In this document: positions 1 to 8,661 of the stretch, piece after piece
Position numbering within the stretch: the first letter of the stretch is position 1
Layout of the letters: every line of letters starts with the position of its first letter
From: Ruegeria marina
GTDB taxonomy: Bacteria; Pseudomonadota; Alphaproteobacteria; Rhodobacterales; Rhodobacteraceae
NCBI RefSeq assembly: GCF_900101475.1
Contig: NZ_FMZV01000004.1
Span: 248,001-312,000, forward strand
Length of the DNA: 64,000 bases
Reading direction: 5' to 3'
The notes under the pieces: model-generated
Database searches by the model: none
The model's input: the letters and a program-made list of their open reading frames with translations, nothing else
What the model was told of the DNA's origin: nothing
Program-made: the position numbers and the translations under genes

Positions 1-186
1 GTGGTGGAACAGGATGGCGCCCGCGTGCTGATCGCACCCATGGCTCAGATGTTCCTCTTCGGGACCGAGATCGACTACGAGGTCTCGCTGCTCGAAGCAG
101 GGTTCAAGTTCAAGAACCCAAATGTCGTCGATGCCTGCGGCTGTGGCGAGTCGATCAAGTTCGACGAAAGCCTCGGCAAGGCCTGA
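1..186 (+). CDS. IscA/HesB-family iron-sulfur cluster assembly protein, C-terminal part
   Basis: This is the last 61 codons of an A-type iron-sulfur carrier; the 5' part lies outside the window, so the first GTG codon is not a real start. The visible tail contains the CGCGES motif near the end (residues 46-51 of the fragment). In IscA, SufA and ErpA this motif carries two of the three cysteines that hold the cluster; the third would lie upstream. Family members pass Fe-S clusters to apo-proteins in the cytoplasm. The stop is at 184-186 and tpiA follows 86 bp later on the same strand. I cannot tell IscA, SufA and ErpA apart from the tail alone. Confidence 0.85.
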   Translation: MVEQDGARVLIAPMAQMFLFGTEIDYEVSLLEAGFKFKNPNVVDACGCGESIKFDESLGKA

Positions 187-272
187 GCCCTTTTGCCCCC
201 GCCAGATTGTCTTGCCGTCATGCCGGTGCTATCCGGTGGGGTGGTTGAACAATTGATGGGCAGGAGGCAGGA

Positions 273-1022
273 ATGCGGCGGAAACTGGCGGCAGGCAACT
301 GGAAGATGAACGGCACCGGCGCCGCGCTGGAGGCGCTCAAGGCCATAGCAAATGCCCATCCCGACCCCGCCGTCGATATCCTGATCTGTCCACCCGCCAC
401 CCTGCTGTCGCGCGCGGCCGACACTCTTTCTGGCTCCGCCGTGGCCCTTGGCGGGCAGGATTGCCATGCCGAGCCCTCGGGCGCGCACACCGGCGACATC
501 AGCGCCGCCATGCTGGCCGATGCCGGCGCCAGCGCCGTGATCCTCGGCCACTCCGAACGCCGCGCCGACCATGGCGAGACCGACGCCCGGATATGCGCCA
601 AGACCCGCGCCGCGATCGACGCCGGCCTTGTCGCCGTGGTCTGCATCGGCGAGACACTGCACCAGCGCGAGGCGGGCCGGACGCTGGAGATCGTCAGCGG
701 CCAGCTGGCCGGATCGCTGCCCGACGGGATCACGGGCAACGAGGTCGTCGTGGCCTATGAACCGGTCTGGGCCATTGGTACCGGAAAGGTTCCGACGCTC
801 GAACAGATCGCCGAAGTGCACGAAGCACTGCGTGCCCAACTGCTGGGCCGTTACGGCTCCGAGACCGGCCATGCCATCCGCCTGCTTTATGGCGGTTCGG
901 TCAAACCCGCAAACGCCGCCGAGATATTTGCCGTCCCCAACGTGGACGGGGCACTGGTCGGTGGCGCCAGCCTGGTTGCCGCCGATTTCTCGCCCATCGT
1001 CAAGGCGCTGGAAAACGCTTGA
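273..1022 (+). CDS. tpiA: Triosephosphate isomerase
   Basis: Interconverts dihydroxyacetone phosphate and glyceraldehyde 3-phosphate in cytoplasmic glycolysis and gluconeogenesis. The 249-residue length is normal for the family. Catalytic residues are visible: Lys11 in the NWKMN motif, His93 in GHSERR, and Glu163 in [12 protein letters not shown]. The phosphate-gripping loop 6 and the C-terminal LYGGSVKP motif are also present. The ATG start is supported by a strong GCAGGAGGCAGGA ribosome-binding region just upstream. The gene stands alone between the iscA-like gene and a terminator, and it converges with the TRAP transporter operon. Confidence 0.98.
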   Translation: MRRKLAAGNWKMNGTGAALEALKAIANAHPDPAVDILICPPATLLSRAADTLSGSAVALGGQDCHAEPSGAHTGDISAAMLADAGASAVILGHSERRADHGETDARICAKTRAAIDAGLVAVVCIGETLHQREAGRTLEIVSGQLAGSLPDGITGNEVVVAYEPVWAIGTGKVPTLEQIAEVHEALRAQLLGRYGSETGHAIRLLYGGSVKPANAAEIFAVPNVDGALVGGASLVAADFSPIVKALENA

Positions 1023-1042
1023 TCCACGGACCGCAACGCAAG

Positions 1043-1078
1043 ACGCCGGGCAGGTTTCCCCGCCCGGCGTTTTCTTTT
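1043..1078 (+). terminator. Rho-independent terminator after tpiA
   Basis: A perfect 9-bp stem, ACGCCGGGC (1043-1051) and GCCCGGCGT (1062-1070), has a 10-nt loop and is followed by TTTTCTTTT. It lies 20 bp after the tpiA stop and directly before the 3' end of the convergent dctM. Confidence 0.9.
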
Positions 1079-1092
1079 GTCTGTTCGCGCCG

Positions 1093-2529
1093 CTACCTGA
1101 TGATGATCTCCGGCCCCATCAGCGAATTGGGCAGGAAGGTCGACAGCGGCGGAATATACGTCACCATGATCAGGAAGACGAAGAGCACCGCCAGGAAGGG
1201 AAGCGCCGCGCGCACCACCGACATCATCGGCATGCCCGCCACGCCCGAAGTGACGAAGAGGTTCAGGCCTACCGGCGGCGTGATCATCCCGATTTCCATG
1301 TTCACCACCATGATGATGCCCAGATGGATCGGGTCGATACCCAGCTCGATGGCGATCGGGAACACCAGCGGCGCCACGATCACAATGAGGCCCGAGGGCT
1401 CCATGAACTGACCGCCGATCAGCAGGATCACGTTCACGATCACCAGGAACATCACCGGGCCGAAACCGGCGTCCAGCATCGCGCCTGCGATATGCTGCGG
1501 GATCTGCTCGTCGGTCAGCACATGTTTGAGGATCAGCGCGTTGGCGATGATGAACATCAGCGTGATGGTCAGCTTGCCCGCCTCGAACAGCGTATGCTTG
1601 GTATCGTGGTGAAAGAAGGCGGTGATCAGCGCCTGCGGCTTGTCCAGCAGGGACAGGGGCCGGGGCTCGGCCGAGCCGTCGGTGACGGCGGCCGCCGAGA
1701 GGCTGCGCGCCTCGCGGGGACGCAGCGGACCGATGTCACGATAGACGAACATGGCGATTATGAAGGCATAGATCGAGGCCACCGCCGCCGCCTCGGTAGG
1801 CGTAAAGATCGCCCCCGTGATCCCCGGAATGCCATAGATCCCGACCATGATGATCACGATCAGCATCAGCCCCCAGAACGCGTCCCGGAACGAGGCGCCA
1901 ACCTCGCCCCAGCCCTGCCACTCGCCCTTGGGCATGCCGCGCATCACCGCCATCACATAGATGGTGATCATCAGCATCAGGCCCGCCATAATACCCGGAA
2001 TGACGCCCGCCAGGAACATCCGGCCGACGCTGACATCGGTGGCCGAGGCATAGACCACCATCACGATGGACGGCGGGATCAGGATGCCCAGCGTGCCCGC
2101 GTTGCAGATCACCCCGGCGGCGAAATCACGGGTATAACCCGCCTGCCGCATCGCCGCGATGACGATTGTGCCGATGGCGACCACGGTCGCGGGCGACGAG
2201 CCCGACAGCGCCGCGAACAGCATACAGGCAAAGACGCCCGCAATCGCCAGCCCGCCGCGCAGGTGCCCGACACAGGCGATGGAGAAGCGGATGATCCGCT
2301 TGGCCACGCCGCCGGTGGACATGAAACTGGAGGCCAGGATGAAGAACGGAATCGCCAGAAGCGTATAGTGCCCCGCCATCGCCTGGTAAAAGCTCTGCGC
2401 GATCGAGGCCAACGAGGTGTCCGAGAAGGCCAGCAGGAAGATGATAGAGCTGAGGCCAAGCGACACCGCGATCGGCACGCCGATCAGCAGAAAGCCCACG
2501 ACCATCGTGAAGAGAATGACGACATCCAT
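1093..2529 (-). CDS. dctM: TRAP transporter large permease subunit DctM
   Basis: The large membrane subunit of a tripartite ATP-independent periplasmic transporter; with DctQ it drives Na+- or H+-coupled uptake of the organic acid delivered by DctP. It has 478 residues and many hydrophobic segments from residue 1 onward. Family motifs include LIPPSIVMVVYA around residue 150 and TPPVGLNLFV near the C-terminus. A hydrophilic loop of roughly 50 residues (about 265-315) splits the two halves and is longer than I expect for DctM. The start lies 4 bp after the dctQ stop, so the two are probably translationally coupled. The substrate cannot be read from sequence; C4-dicarboxylates are the default guess from the dctBD neighbours. 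Confidence 0.95.
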   Translation of the reverse strand: MDVVILFTMVVGFLLIGVPIAVSLGLSSIIFLLAFSDTSLASIAQSFYQAMAGHYTLLAIPFFILASSFMSTGGVAKRIIRFSIACVGHLRGGLAIAGVFACMLFAALSGSSPATVVAIGTIVIAAMRQAGYTRDFAAGVICNAGTLGILIPPSIVMVVYASATDVSVGRMFLAGVIPGIMAGLMLMITIYVMAVMRGMPKGEWQGWGEVGASFRDAFWGLMLIVIIMVGIYGIPGITGAIFTPTEAAAVASIYAFIIAMFVYRDIGPLRPREARSLSAAAVTDGSAEPRPLSLLDKPQALITAFFHHDTKHTLFEAGKLTITLMFIIANALILKHVLTDEQIPQHIAGAMLDAGFGPVMFLVIVNVILLIGGQFMEPSGLIVIVAPLVFPIAIELGIDPIHLGIIMVVNMEIGMITPPVGLNLFVTSGVAGMPMMSVVRAALPFLAVLFVFLIMVTYIPPLSTFLPNSLMGPEIIIR

Positions 2530-2533
2530 CGGA

Positions 2534-3229
2534 TCAGTCCTTGTTCAGGGCGGCGGCTTCGGCCACCGCGTCTTCGGCCTCGTGGCTCACGATCAGGCTT
2601 TCGCGGGATCCGCGCAGTACGCCCAGCGTGGCCTGCACGAAGCGGAACAGCAGCAGCGCCGAGCCGACCGGCAGGATGACATAGGGGATCACCCGCGGCA
2701 GTTTTTCGTATTCCTCGCCGTAGTTGATCAGCGGCTCCAACCAGCGGAAGATTTCCAGCATCGGCACCTGGTCGGTGACATAGAAGGCCCGGTCGCGCAC
2801 CCCTTCGGTAAAGCCCAGCGGGAACCAGCGCCCCTCGGTCGGCTGCAGCGCGGCAAAGGGCGCCCAATAGTCCCACGAGCCCTTGAACAGCATGATGCCA
2901 TAGAGGATGCAGCACAGGCCCGACACCAGCGCCATCATCTTGCGGCCGCCGGGGTTGAGCAGGTTGATGACCACGTCGACCCCCAGATGGGCCGTCACCT
3001 TCACACAGTAGCTGACCCCGAAGACCACCAGCCAGGCGAACAGGATCAGCACCACCTCAAGCCCCCAGATCAGCGAGCTGTTGAAGACATAGCGCAGAAC
3101 CACGTTGATGAAGGTAAGCAGGGTCATCAGGCCGAGGATGACGGCGATGGCGGTCTCCTCGATATTGTTAATCACGCGACCGAAGGCGGACTCCGACTGG
3201 CCGGTCACGTCATGCGACGGACGAGACAT
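2534..3229 (-). CDS. dctQ: TRAP transporter small permease subunit DctQ
   Basis: The small four-helix membrane subunit of the TRAP transporter, partner of DctM. I chose the ATG at 3229 (protein begins MSRPSHDV, 231 aa) because GGAGA sits about 7 nt upstream. An in-frame ATG two codons earlier is too close to that site, and longer in-frame extensions run into the dctP-dctQ intergenic hairpin. Hydrophobic segments follow at about residues 25-45, 60-80, 100-120 and 190-210. The central loop between the third and fourth helices (about residues 120-185) is longer than in the compact DctQ proteins and pairs with the enlarged loop in DctM. Confidence 0.9.
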   Translation of the reverse strand: MSRPSHDVTGQSESAFGRVINNIEETAIAVILGLMTLLTFINVVLRYVFNSSLIWGLEVVLILFAWLVVFGVSYCVKVTAHLGVDVVINLLNPGGRKMMALVSGLCCILYGIMLFKGSWDYWAPFAALQPTEGRWFPLGFTEGVRDRAFYVTDQVPMLEIFRWLEPLINYGEEYEKLPRVIPYVILPVGSALLLFRFVQATLGVLRGSRESLIVSHEAEDAVAEAAALNKD

Positions 3230-3274
3230 GATCATTCTCCGAAAGATTGGATGATGTCCAACTGGACAGGAAAC

Positions 3275-3298
3275 GGGCGGCCCGGTTTCGGGCCGCCC
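3275..3298 (-). other. Intergenic hairpin between dctP and dctQ
   Basis: A perfect 10-bp GC-rich stem, GGGCGGCCCG and its complement, has a 4-nt loop and sits just after the dctP stop. On the minus strand it is followed by GTTTCC rather than a long T run. I infer partial termination or mRNA 3'-end protection, giving more DctP than DctQM, as is common for genes of binding proteins. No measurement supports this here. Confidence 0.7.
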
Positions 3299-3309
3299 TG
3301 CCAGGCTCG

Positions 3310-4311
3310 TCAGCTGGCGTTGTTGAACTCTTGCGCCTTGGCGATGTTGTCGGCGCCGATACCGTCCTCGAACTTCTGCCAGACCGGCTTCATCGCATCG
3401 ACCCACATCTGGCGCTGTTCCGGCGTCAGTTCGCGGATCACGCCGCCGGCATCCAGCACCGACTGGCGGGCGGCCGCGTCCACGTCACCCACGGCGGCGT
3501 TACGCGCATCGGTTACTTCGCTCAGAATGGTGGTGAACTGCTCGCGCACGGCCGGGTCCAGGCTGTCGATCCAGTCGACCGAGGTCACCACCAGATAGTC
3601 GATGATGCCGTGGTTGGTCTCGGTGATGCCGTCCTGCACCTCGAAGAACTTCTGGCCGTAGATGTTGGACCAGGTGTTCTCCTGCCCGTCGACAACGCCG
3701 GTCTGAAGCGCGCCATAAACCTCGGAGAAGGCCATCGGCTGCGGGCTGGCGCCCAGAGCTTCCATCTGCGCCACGATCACGTCCGAAGGCTGCACACGGA
3801 ACTTCAGGCCCTTGGCGTCCTCGGGGGTCAGCAGCGGCTTCTTGGCCGACATCTGCTTCATGCCGTTGTGCCAGAACTCCAGTCCCAGCAGGCCTCGGCG
3901 CACCATCGATTCCTTCATCGCCTGGCCGGTTTCCGACTTCTGGAAGGCGTCGACCGCCGCGATGTCCTTGAACATGAAGGGCAGATCGAAGATCTGGAAC
4001 TGCTTGGTGAAGGTCTCGAATTTCGACAGCGACGGCGCCGCCAGCTGGACGTTGCCCTGCAGCATCGCCTCGAGCACCTGGTCGTCATTGTAGAGCGTGG
4101 AGTTCGGGTAGATCTCCATGCACATCTTGCCGTTCATTTCCGAATTCACGCGCTCGGCCAGCAGCGAGGCTGCAATCCCCTTGGGGTGCTTGTCGGTATT
4201 GGTCACATGCGCAAACTTGACGACGATCTCGCCATCCTCGCAGCTGGCCAGAGCGGCCCCTGCGGTCACGGTCAGCGCCAGCGCGGTTGCAGCGGTGGTC
4301 AGGAATTTCAT
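3310..4311 (-). CDS. dctP: TRAP transporter solute-binding protein DctP
   Basis: The periplasmic binding protein of the TRAP system, 333 aa. Residues 1-22 form a Sec signal peptide ending ALAS. The DctP fold follows, with the family region FRVQPSDVIVAQMEALGASP at about 170-190 (the Arg of this segment binds the substrate carboxylate) and AFSEVYGALQTGVVDGQENT just after it. It is the first gene of dctPQM and is preceded by a 327-bp gap that carries the probable control region. The sequence fits the C4-dicarboxylate-like DctP clade, but related proteins bind many carboxylates. Confidence 0.95.
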   Translation of the reverse strand: MKFLTTAATALALTVTAGAALASCEDGEIVVKFAHVTNTDKHPKGIAASLLAERVNSEMNGKMCMEIYPNSTLYNDDQVLEAMLQGNVQLAAPSLSKFETFTKQFQIFDLPFMFKDIAAVDAFQKSETGQAMKESMVRRGLLGLEFWHNGMKQMSAKKPLLTPEDAKGLKFRVQPSDVIVAQMEALGASPQPMAFSEVYGALQTGVVDGQENTWSNIYGQKFFEVQDGITETNHGIIDYLVVTSVDWIDSLDPAVREQFTTILSEVTDARNAAVGDVDAAARQSVLDAGGVIRELTPEQRQMWVDAMKPVWQKFEDGIGADNIAKAQEFNNAS

Positions 4312-4506
4312 ATCGGTCTCCTCCCGAAATTCTTGGTGATGCTCCTCTGGGCACCTCCCTCAAGGTGCCGCATGCCGCGCAGTGAAGCGATTCGCTGAGC
4401 CGTGCTCAACAGATAGTCACGCAAAGCCAAATGATTCGTTTTAATGTTTATATTTCAATAATTTAACAAAAAATAACTTGTAGAATCATCAGATTCGGAG
4501 CAGCCC

Positions 4507-4557
4507 TTGTGCAAGAAACCACACAACCCGGAACGCCGTTGTGCGGATTTCCACACA
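4507..4557. promoter_or_regulatory. Tandem dyads upstream of dctP, probable response-regulator binding sites
   Basis: Two copies of TTGTGC-N6-CCACACA lie at 4507-4525 and 4539-4557, exactly 32 bp apart, about three helical turns. Each is an imperfect dyad; the first is TTGTGCAAGAAACCACACAA. The second, TGTGCGGATTTCCACACA, resembles the dyads I recall for NtrC/DctD upstream activating sequences. They sit about 200 bp upstream of the dctP start, next to the dctD-like gene. The stretch 4420-4500 between them and dctP is markedly AT-rich, and I find no convincing -24/-12 (GG-N10-GC) promoter there. The rest of the 4312-4638 gap holds no gene that I can see. Confidence 0.6.
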
Positions 4558-4595
4558 TGTGACGCGAATCGCCTCACGCCGTTTCCGGCCGGTCC

Positions 4596-4618
4596 GAGAA
4601 AATTCGTCGAATTTTCTC
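4596..4618. terminator. Palindromic terminator-like element after the dctD-like gene
   Basis: Perfect 11-bp arms (GAGAAAATTCG and its complement) flank a single central base, about 20 bp past the dctD-like stop. The A/T half of each arm supplies a T tract on either strand. The same core with longer arms recurs at 10427-10457 after prs, so this is probably a shared terminator family in this genome. Confidence 0.65.
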
Positions 4619-4638
4619 AGGCCAGCCTTTTCAAGCCG

Positions 4639-5868
4639 TCAACGCCGATAGGTCTCGGGCTTGATGCCATAGCGCGCGAGCTTGTCGTAGAATGTCTTGC
4701 GCGGCAGTTTCAGCGCCTGCGCGGTCTCCGAGGCGTGACCGTTATGACGACCCAGCGCCGCGATCAGCAGTGACCGTTCGACACGCGCCATCTGCTCGCT
4801 CAGCCCAAGTTCGGCGGCTACAGCCACATCTTCGGGCATTCCCAGCACGAAGCGCATCGCCGCCGACATCAGCGAACGCGCATTGCCGGGCCAGCTTTGC
4901 GTCATCAGCGCCGCCAGATGGTCGGGCGTCACCTCGGGCACCGGGATGCCCGCCTGTTCTGCCGCCTGTACGACATAGTGGCGGAAAATCACCGGGATAT
5001 CCTCGGGACGCTCGGCCAGCGATGGGATCCGCACCCGCATCCCTTCGAGACGATAAAACAGGTCGGCGTTGAATCGCTCCTGCTCGACCAGCGCCGCAAG
5101 GTCGGCCGTTGTCCCGGCCAGGAGCCTGGCCCCCCTGCCCTGTTCGATCTGCTCCAGCGCCGCATATTGCGCCGCCTGCGACAGGGCCGAGACCTCGTCC
5201 AGAAATACCGATCCTTCGGCCGCGTCCTTGCACAGCCGGGTGAACTCCGCCGCGTCCAGCCCCGCCGCAGGCCGTTTCAGGAACGGCCCCTGCGCGCGCG
5301 GCGACATCAGGTGGATGACCTCGGCCACTTTCGAGATACCGCTGCCCGCAGGCCCGGTCACCAGCACCTCGGCCAGCGTCGGGGCCACTGCCCGCACCCG
5401 CTCGCGCAGCGCCTCGGCTTGCGGCGAGGCGCCGAACAGGAGCCGCGCCGCAGGGTCGCCGCGCTCCAGCTGCCGTTTCAGCGCGCGGGTCTCCAGCACC
5501 TGCGCCCGCGCCCCGATGCCGCGCCCGATCACCGCCAGCAGATCGGCAGCGGCACAGGGTTTTTCCAGGAAATCATAGGCCCCCTCGCCCATCGCCTTGA
5601 CCGCCATCGGGATGTCGCCCTCGCCGGTCAGCAGGATCACCGGCAGCTCGGGGTCGGTCTCGCGCGCATAGTTCAGCAGGTGAAACCCGTCCCGCCCGGG
5701 CATCCGGATGTCGGAAACGATGACGCCCTCGAAACGGGGCGTGATATGGTCCTTGGCCGCCACGAAGGAGCCCGCGGTCACCGCCTCGTAATCGGCCAGT
5801 TCCAGCGTCTGGCTCAGCGCCTCGCGCACGGCGGCGTCGTCATCGACCAACAGAACCTTGCGGATCAT
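4639..5868 (-). CDS. dctD: DctD-like NtrC-family response regulator with degenerate AAA+ domain
   Basis: A 409-aa response regulator. The receiver domain (1-120) keeps the acidic pair Asp10/Asp11, phospho-acceptor Asp53 and Lys103. An AAA+ domain spans about 145-330 and a Fis-type helix-turn-helix 365-405 (LKLPRKTFYDKL). The AAA+ domain is abnormal. Its Walker A is GPAGSGIS (172-179), lacking the ATP-binding lysine, and a segment of roughly 25 residues that should carry the sigma-54 contact motif GAFTGA is absent between about 195 and 220. Walker B (VFLDE, 221-225) and the FNADLFYRL arginine region remain. It overlaps the kinase gene by 4 bp. I infer DNA binding at the dyads upstream of dctP without canonical sigma-54 activation. 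Confidence 0.88.
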   Translation of the reverse strand: MIRKVLLVDDDAAVREALSQTLELADYEAVTAGSFVAAKDHITPRFEGVIVSDIRMPGRDGFHLLNYARETDPELPVILLTGEGDIPMAVKAMGEGAYDFLEKPCAAADLLAVIGRGIGARAQVLETRALKRQLERGDPAARLLFGASPQAEALRERVRAVAPTLAEVLVTGPAGSGISKVAEVIHLMSPRAQGPFLKRPAAGLDAAEFTRLCKDAAEGSVFLDEVSALSQAAQYAALEQIEQGRGARLLAGTTADLAALVEQERFNADLFYRLEGMRVRIPSLAERPEDIPVIFRHYVVQAAEQAGIPVPEVTPDHLAALMTQSWPGNARSLMSAAMRFVLGMPEDVAVAAELGLSEQMARVERSLLIAALGRHNGHASETAQALKLPRKTFYDKLARYGIKPETYRR

Positions 5869-7598
5869 GCCGCCTCATCCTCTCTGTATCGCTCCAGTTC
5901 CACGGTAAAGGTCGCCCCCTCGCCCGTGTTCTCGCCCCGGATATTGCCGCCGAAACTCTGCACCAGCCCATAGGAGATCGACAGGCCCAATCCCATCCCC
6001 TCGGAGCTTGCGACCGTCTTGGTGGAATAGAAAGGCTCGAAGATCTTCTCTGGGTCGGCAATCCCCGGTCCCGTGTCGGACACGGTGACCGACAACCGCG
6101 TGCCCTCGTTCACGCGGATGCAGATACGCCGGTCATCGGTCCCGGACATGGCGTCGGCGGCGTTGGTGATCAGGTTGACGAACACCTGCACCAGCCGCAC
6201 CTCGCCGCCCCAGGCCAGCGCCGGGCTGTCCGGCGGCTGCCAGTCCATCACGATCCCCTCCGCTGCGATCCGCGTTTCGGTCAGTTCGATCGCGGTGGCG
6301 ATCACCTGCGCCAGATCGACCCGGTTCATCGGCTCGCTCTCGTTGCGGGCAAAGGCGCGCAGGTTCTTGATAATCCGCGCCATCCGCGCCGCCATGTCGG
6401 AGATCCGGCCGAGGTTCTCGCCCGCCTTGTCCGCCTGCCCGCGCGCAAGAAAGGCCGCACCGTTGTCGGCGAACTGGCGGATCGCCATCAGCGGCTGGTT
6501 CAACTCGTGGCTGATACCCGCCGACATCTGCCCTAGCGCGCTCAACTTGCCGGCCTGCACCAGTTCCGCCTGTGCCCGTTTCAGCGCCGCTTCCGCCTCC
6601 TGCCGCTCGGCCACCTCGCGCCGGAGCGCACTGTTGACCGCCGTCAACGCCCGCGTCCGTTGCGCCACCCGGCTTTCCAGCACCTGGTTGGCCTCGGCCA
6701 GGGTCCGGCGCCGTTCGGTCGCAAGATACAGCATCGCCCCGAAGGCCAGGCAGATCGCCGCCACCGCCGCCGCCTGCAACCCCGCGATCCGGCGCGCCGG
6801 CGTGATATCGACCAGCACCTCGCCCGTCATGCCGATCACCGGCAGGTCGCGGGTCAGATGCAATGCCCGCTGCGGCAGGTAGGGTCCCCAGTCCAGGTGC
6901 CAGATCTCGTATTCCGCCATCCATCGTGCCCGGAACGGACGTGACGGACCCTTGGCCGGCACCAGGCCGGGTTCGCCAGCAGGCCGGGTCCACCACAACA
7001 GTTCGTTGCGGTTCGAGATGAAGACTTGCCCGGACGAATCCGTAAAGAAAACCGCCGGCGTATTCCCACGCCAATCCCATTCCAGATGCGCGATATCCAC
7101 TGCCACGACCAATGCGCCGCGCACCTTGCCGCCAAGTCCGAACGCAGGCGCGGCATAGTAGAAGGCGCGCTGATCCAGCGGATGCTGAACGCCGTGTTCG
7201 CTGCCCAGGGCGCCATGCATCGCCCGCCGGAAATAGCCGGTTGCCGAAACATCTCCGAACAATGTTCCCCGCGCCGACACCAGCACCGCGCCACGGGTAT
7301 CGGCATAGAGGATCTCCAGCGCCGATGTCTTGTCCGCGATGTCGAGAAACAGCGCCTGAGCCTGACGTTGCCCCTCTTCGGTGTCGAGTTTGTCCAGAGC
7401 CGGATGATCGGCCAGAAGCACAGCGGTTTCCTGATACCGCTGCAACTGCGCGGTCAACCGGTCGGTGGCAAGCTCCAGGTCGGCCTCGGCCCGCTGCGCA
7501 AGCTGCCCCAGTGCCTGGCGCAGCCCATAGGACCAGACTCCGGTCGCCATCAGGCCGACCGCCGCCAGAAATCCCAAGATGATCCACCAACGCCGCAT
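5865..7598 (-). CDS. dctB: DctB-like sensor histidine kinase
   Basis: A membrane histidine kinase of 577 aa and cognate partner of the overlapping regulator gene. A transmembrane helix lies at about 6-25, followed by a periplasmic double-PDC-type sensor region (about 30-265) and a second helix at about 275-295. A coiled coil spans about 300-350, the phospho-acceptor is His364 in GISHELNQPL, and an HATPase domain follows with N-box NLITNAADAM, DTGPGI and GMGLGLSISYG. The architecture matches DctB, which senses C4-dicarboxylates in the periplasm. The 4-bp overlap with the regulator and the adjacent TRAP operon support a transport-control role. The 247 bp upstream (7599-7845) shows no gene. Confidence 0.92.
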   Translation of the reverse strand: MRRWWIILGFLAAVGLMATGVWSYGLRQALGQLAQRAEADLELATDRLTAQLQRYQETAVLLADHPALDKLDTEEGQRQAQALFLDIADKTSALEILYADTRGAVLVSARGTLFGDVSATGYFRRAMHGALGSEHGVQHPLDQRAFYYAAPAFGLGGKVRGALVVAVDIAHLEWDWRGNTPAVFFTDSSGQVFISNRNELLWWTRPAGEPGLVPAKGPSRPFRARWMAEYEIWHLDWGPYLPQRALHLTRDLPVIGMTGEVLVDITPARRIAGLQAAAVAAICLAFGAMLYLATERRRTLAEANQVLESRVAQRTRALTAVNSALRREVAERQEAEAALKRAQAELVQAGKLSALGQMSAGISHELNQPLMAIRQFADNGAAFLARGQADKAGENLGRISDMAARMARIIKNLRAFARNESEPMNRVDLAQVIATAIELTETRIAAEGIVMDWQPPDSPALAWGGEVRLVQVFVNLITNAADAMSGTDDRRICIRVNEGTRLSVTVSDTGPGIADPEKIFEPFYSTKTVASSEGMGLGLSISYGLVQSFGGNIRGENTGEGATFTVELERYREDEAA

Positions 7599-7845
7599 GT
7601 CCTAGGGTCTTGCATCCGCAGGCGGCCAAGGCAAGGGGGCAGTGCCGTGAACACGCCGCGCCAACAGGCCACCGACCCGGATTTCGTCCCGGACCCGCCG
7701 GGCAACCGCGTCTGGACTTGCTTGCAACCGTCACCGGGCCCGAATGGCTTGCGCCCGAGCGCTACGACTTCCAGGGCCCACTTGCACTCCGTATATGTAC
7801 GGGTTGAACCGCCTCTTCATCCTGTTCAAAAGATGAAGGATCGCT

Positions 7846-8661
7846 TCAGCCGGCGCGCGCCCAGAGGCTGCGGATCTGCTGCGCCGTCTCTTCGGGGTGA
7901 GTGATCGGCAACATGTGGCCGGCGCCGTCGATCACGGCTTCGCGGGCTTCCGGCAGGCGCCGCACGAGACCCTGCGAGATCGCTGTCATGACCGGATGCG
8001 AAAGGGCGCCGCGCAACAGAAGGACCGGCATTGTCACCCGATCCAGGATACCGGGGCGCAGAAGCCCGGCGCTATCCTCGAACAGGGCGTTGTCGACGGT
8101 TGGCACAATGTGGATGCCACGGATCATGGCTGCCCTTGTCGCTTCGGGGAGGTCCGGCCAGCGCGGGCTGTCGGCAGTGCTCCACATCCGGTTGAAGAGC
8201 CGCGCGGCCAAAGCCTTGTCCCCACTTTCAAGCGCGGTGATATAGGGTTTTGCGTCCCGGCCATGCTGTTCTATCAACTCGGGCGCATCCTGACAGGCCA
8301 CGGCAAAGAACACCGGTTCGACCATGGTCAGGCTGCGCACACGATCCGGGTGCTCCACCGCCAGCCGCAAGGCGACCGTAGCCCCGAAGGAATGACCGAT
8401 AACATCGCTGCGGGTGTCCAGACAGGCTTCCGCGTTTTGCAGGATACGGTCCTGAAAGCATCCCTGCCCGTCCCAGTCCGGGCTACGCCCGTGGCTGAGC
8501 ATGTCGGGCGCGGTGAAGCGGGCCTCGTCCCCCAGAATACGCGCCAATCCCTTCCACGCGCCGGAATGGGCAATGGTGCAATGCAGCGCCAATACCTGCC
8601 GAGGCCCATGGCCGAAGGTGCTGACATGGACGGGCTGAGGCAAGGAGGCGATATCCCTCAC
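7846..8661 (-). CDS. Alpha/beta-fold hydrolase
   Basis: A 271-aa alpha/beta hydrolase. The nucleophile elbow is GHSFG, within VIGHSFGATVALRLA at about residues 90-105, and a catalytic His sits in DGAGHMLP near the C-terminus. The start is a GTG at 8661 that overlaps the TGA of the upstream isomerase gene as GTGA, which implies translational coupling. A longer in-frame reading into the upstream gene gives an Arg/Cys-rich, implausible N-terminus and was rejected. The substrate is unknown. Pairing with a 2-hydroxychromene-2-carboxylate isomerase-like protein hints at aromatic or glutathione-linked catabolism, but this is weak. Confidence 0.88.
   Translation of the reverse strand: MRDIASLPQPVHVSTFGHGPRQVLALHCTIAHSGAWKGLARILGDEARFTAPDMLSHGRSPDWDGQGCFQDRILQNAEACLDTRSDVIGHSFGATVALRLAVEHPDRVRSLTMVEPVFFAVACQDAPELIEQHGRDAKPYITALESGDKALAARLFNRMWSTADSPRWPDLPEATRAAMIRGIHIVPTVDNALFEDSAGLLRPGILDRVTMPVLLLRGALSHPVMTAISQGLVRRLPEAREAVIDGAGHMLPITHPEETAQQIRSLWARAG

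Noticed and set aside
571-2679. A 702-codon plus-strand frame from tpiA through the dctM antisense
   Set aside because: It crosses the tpiA frame and terminator and has a composition of shifted-frame sequence.
4312-4506. Sigma-54 (-24/-12) promoter for dctP
   Set aside because: No GG-N10-GC with the expected flanks was found on the minus strand.
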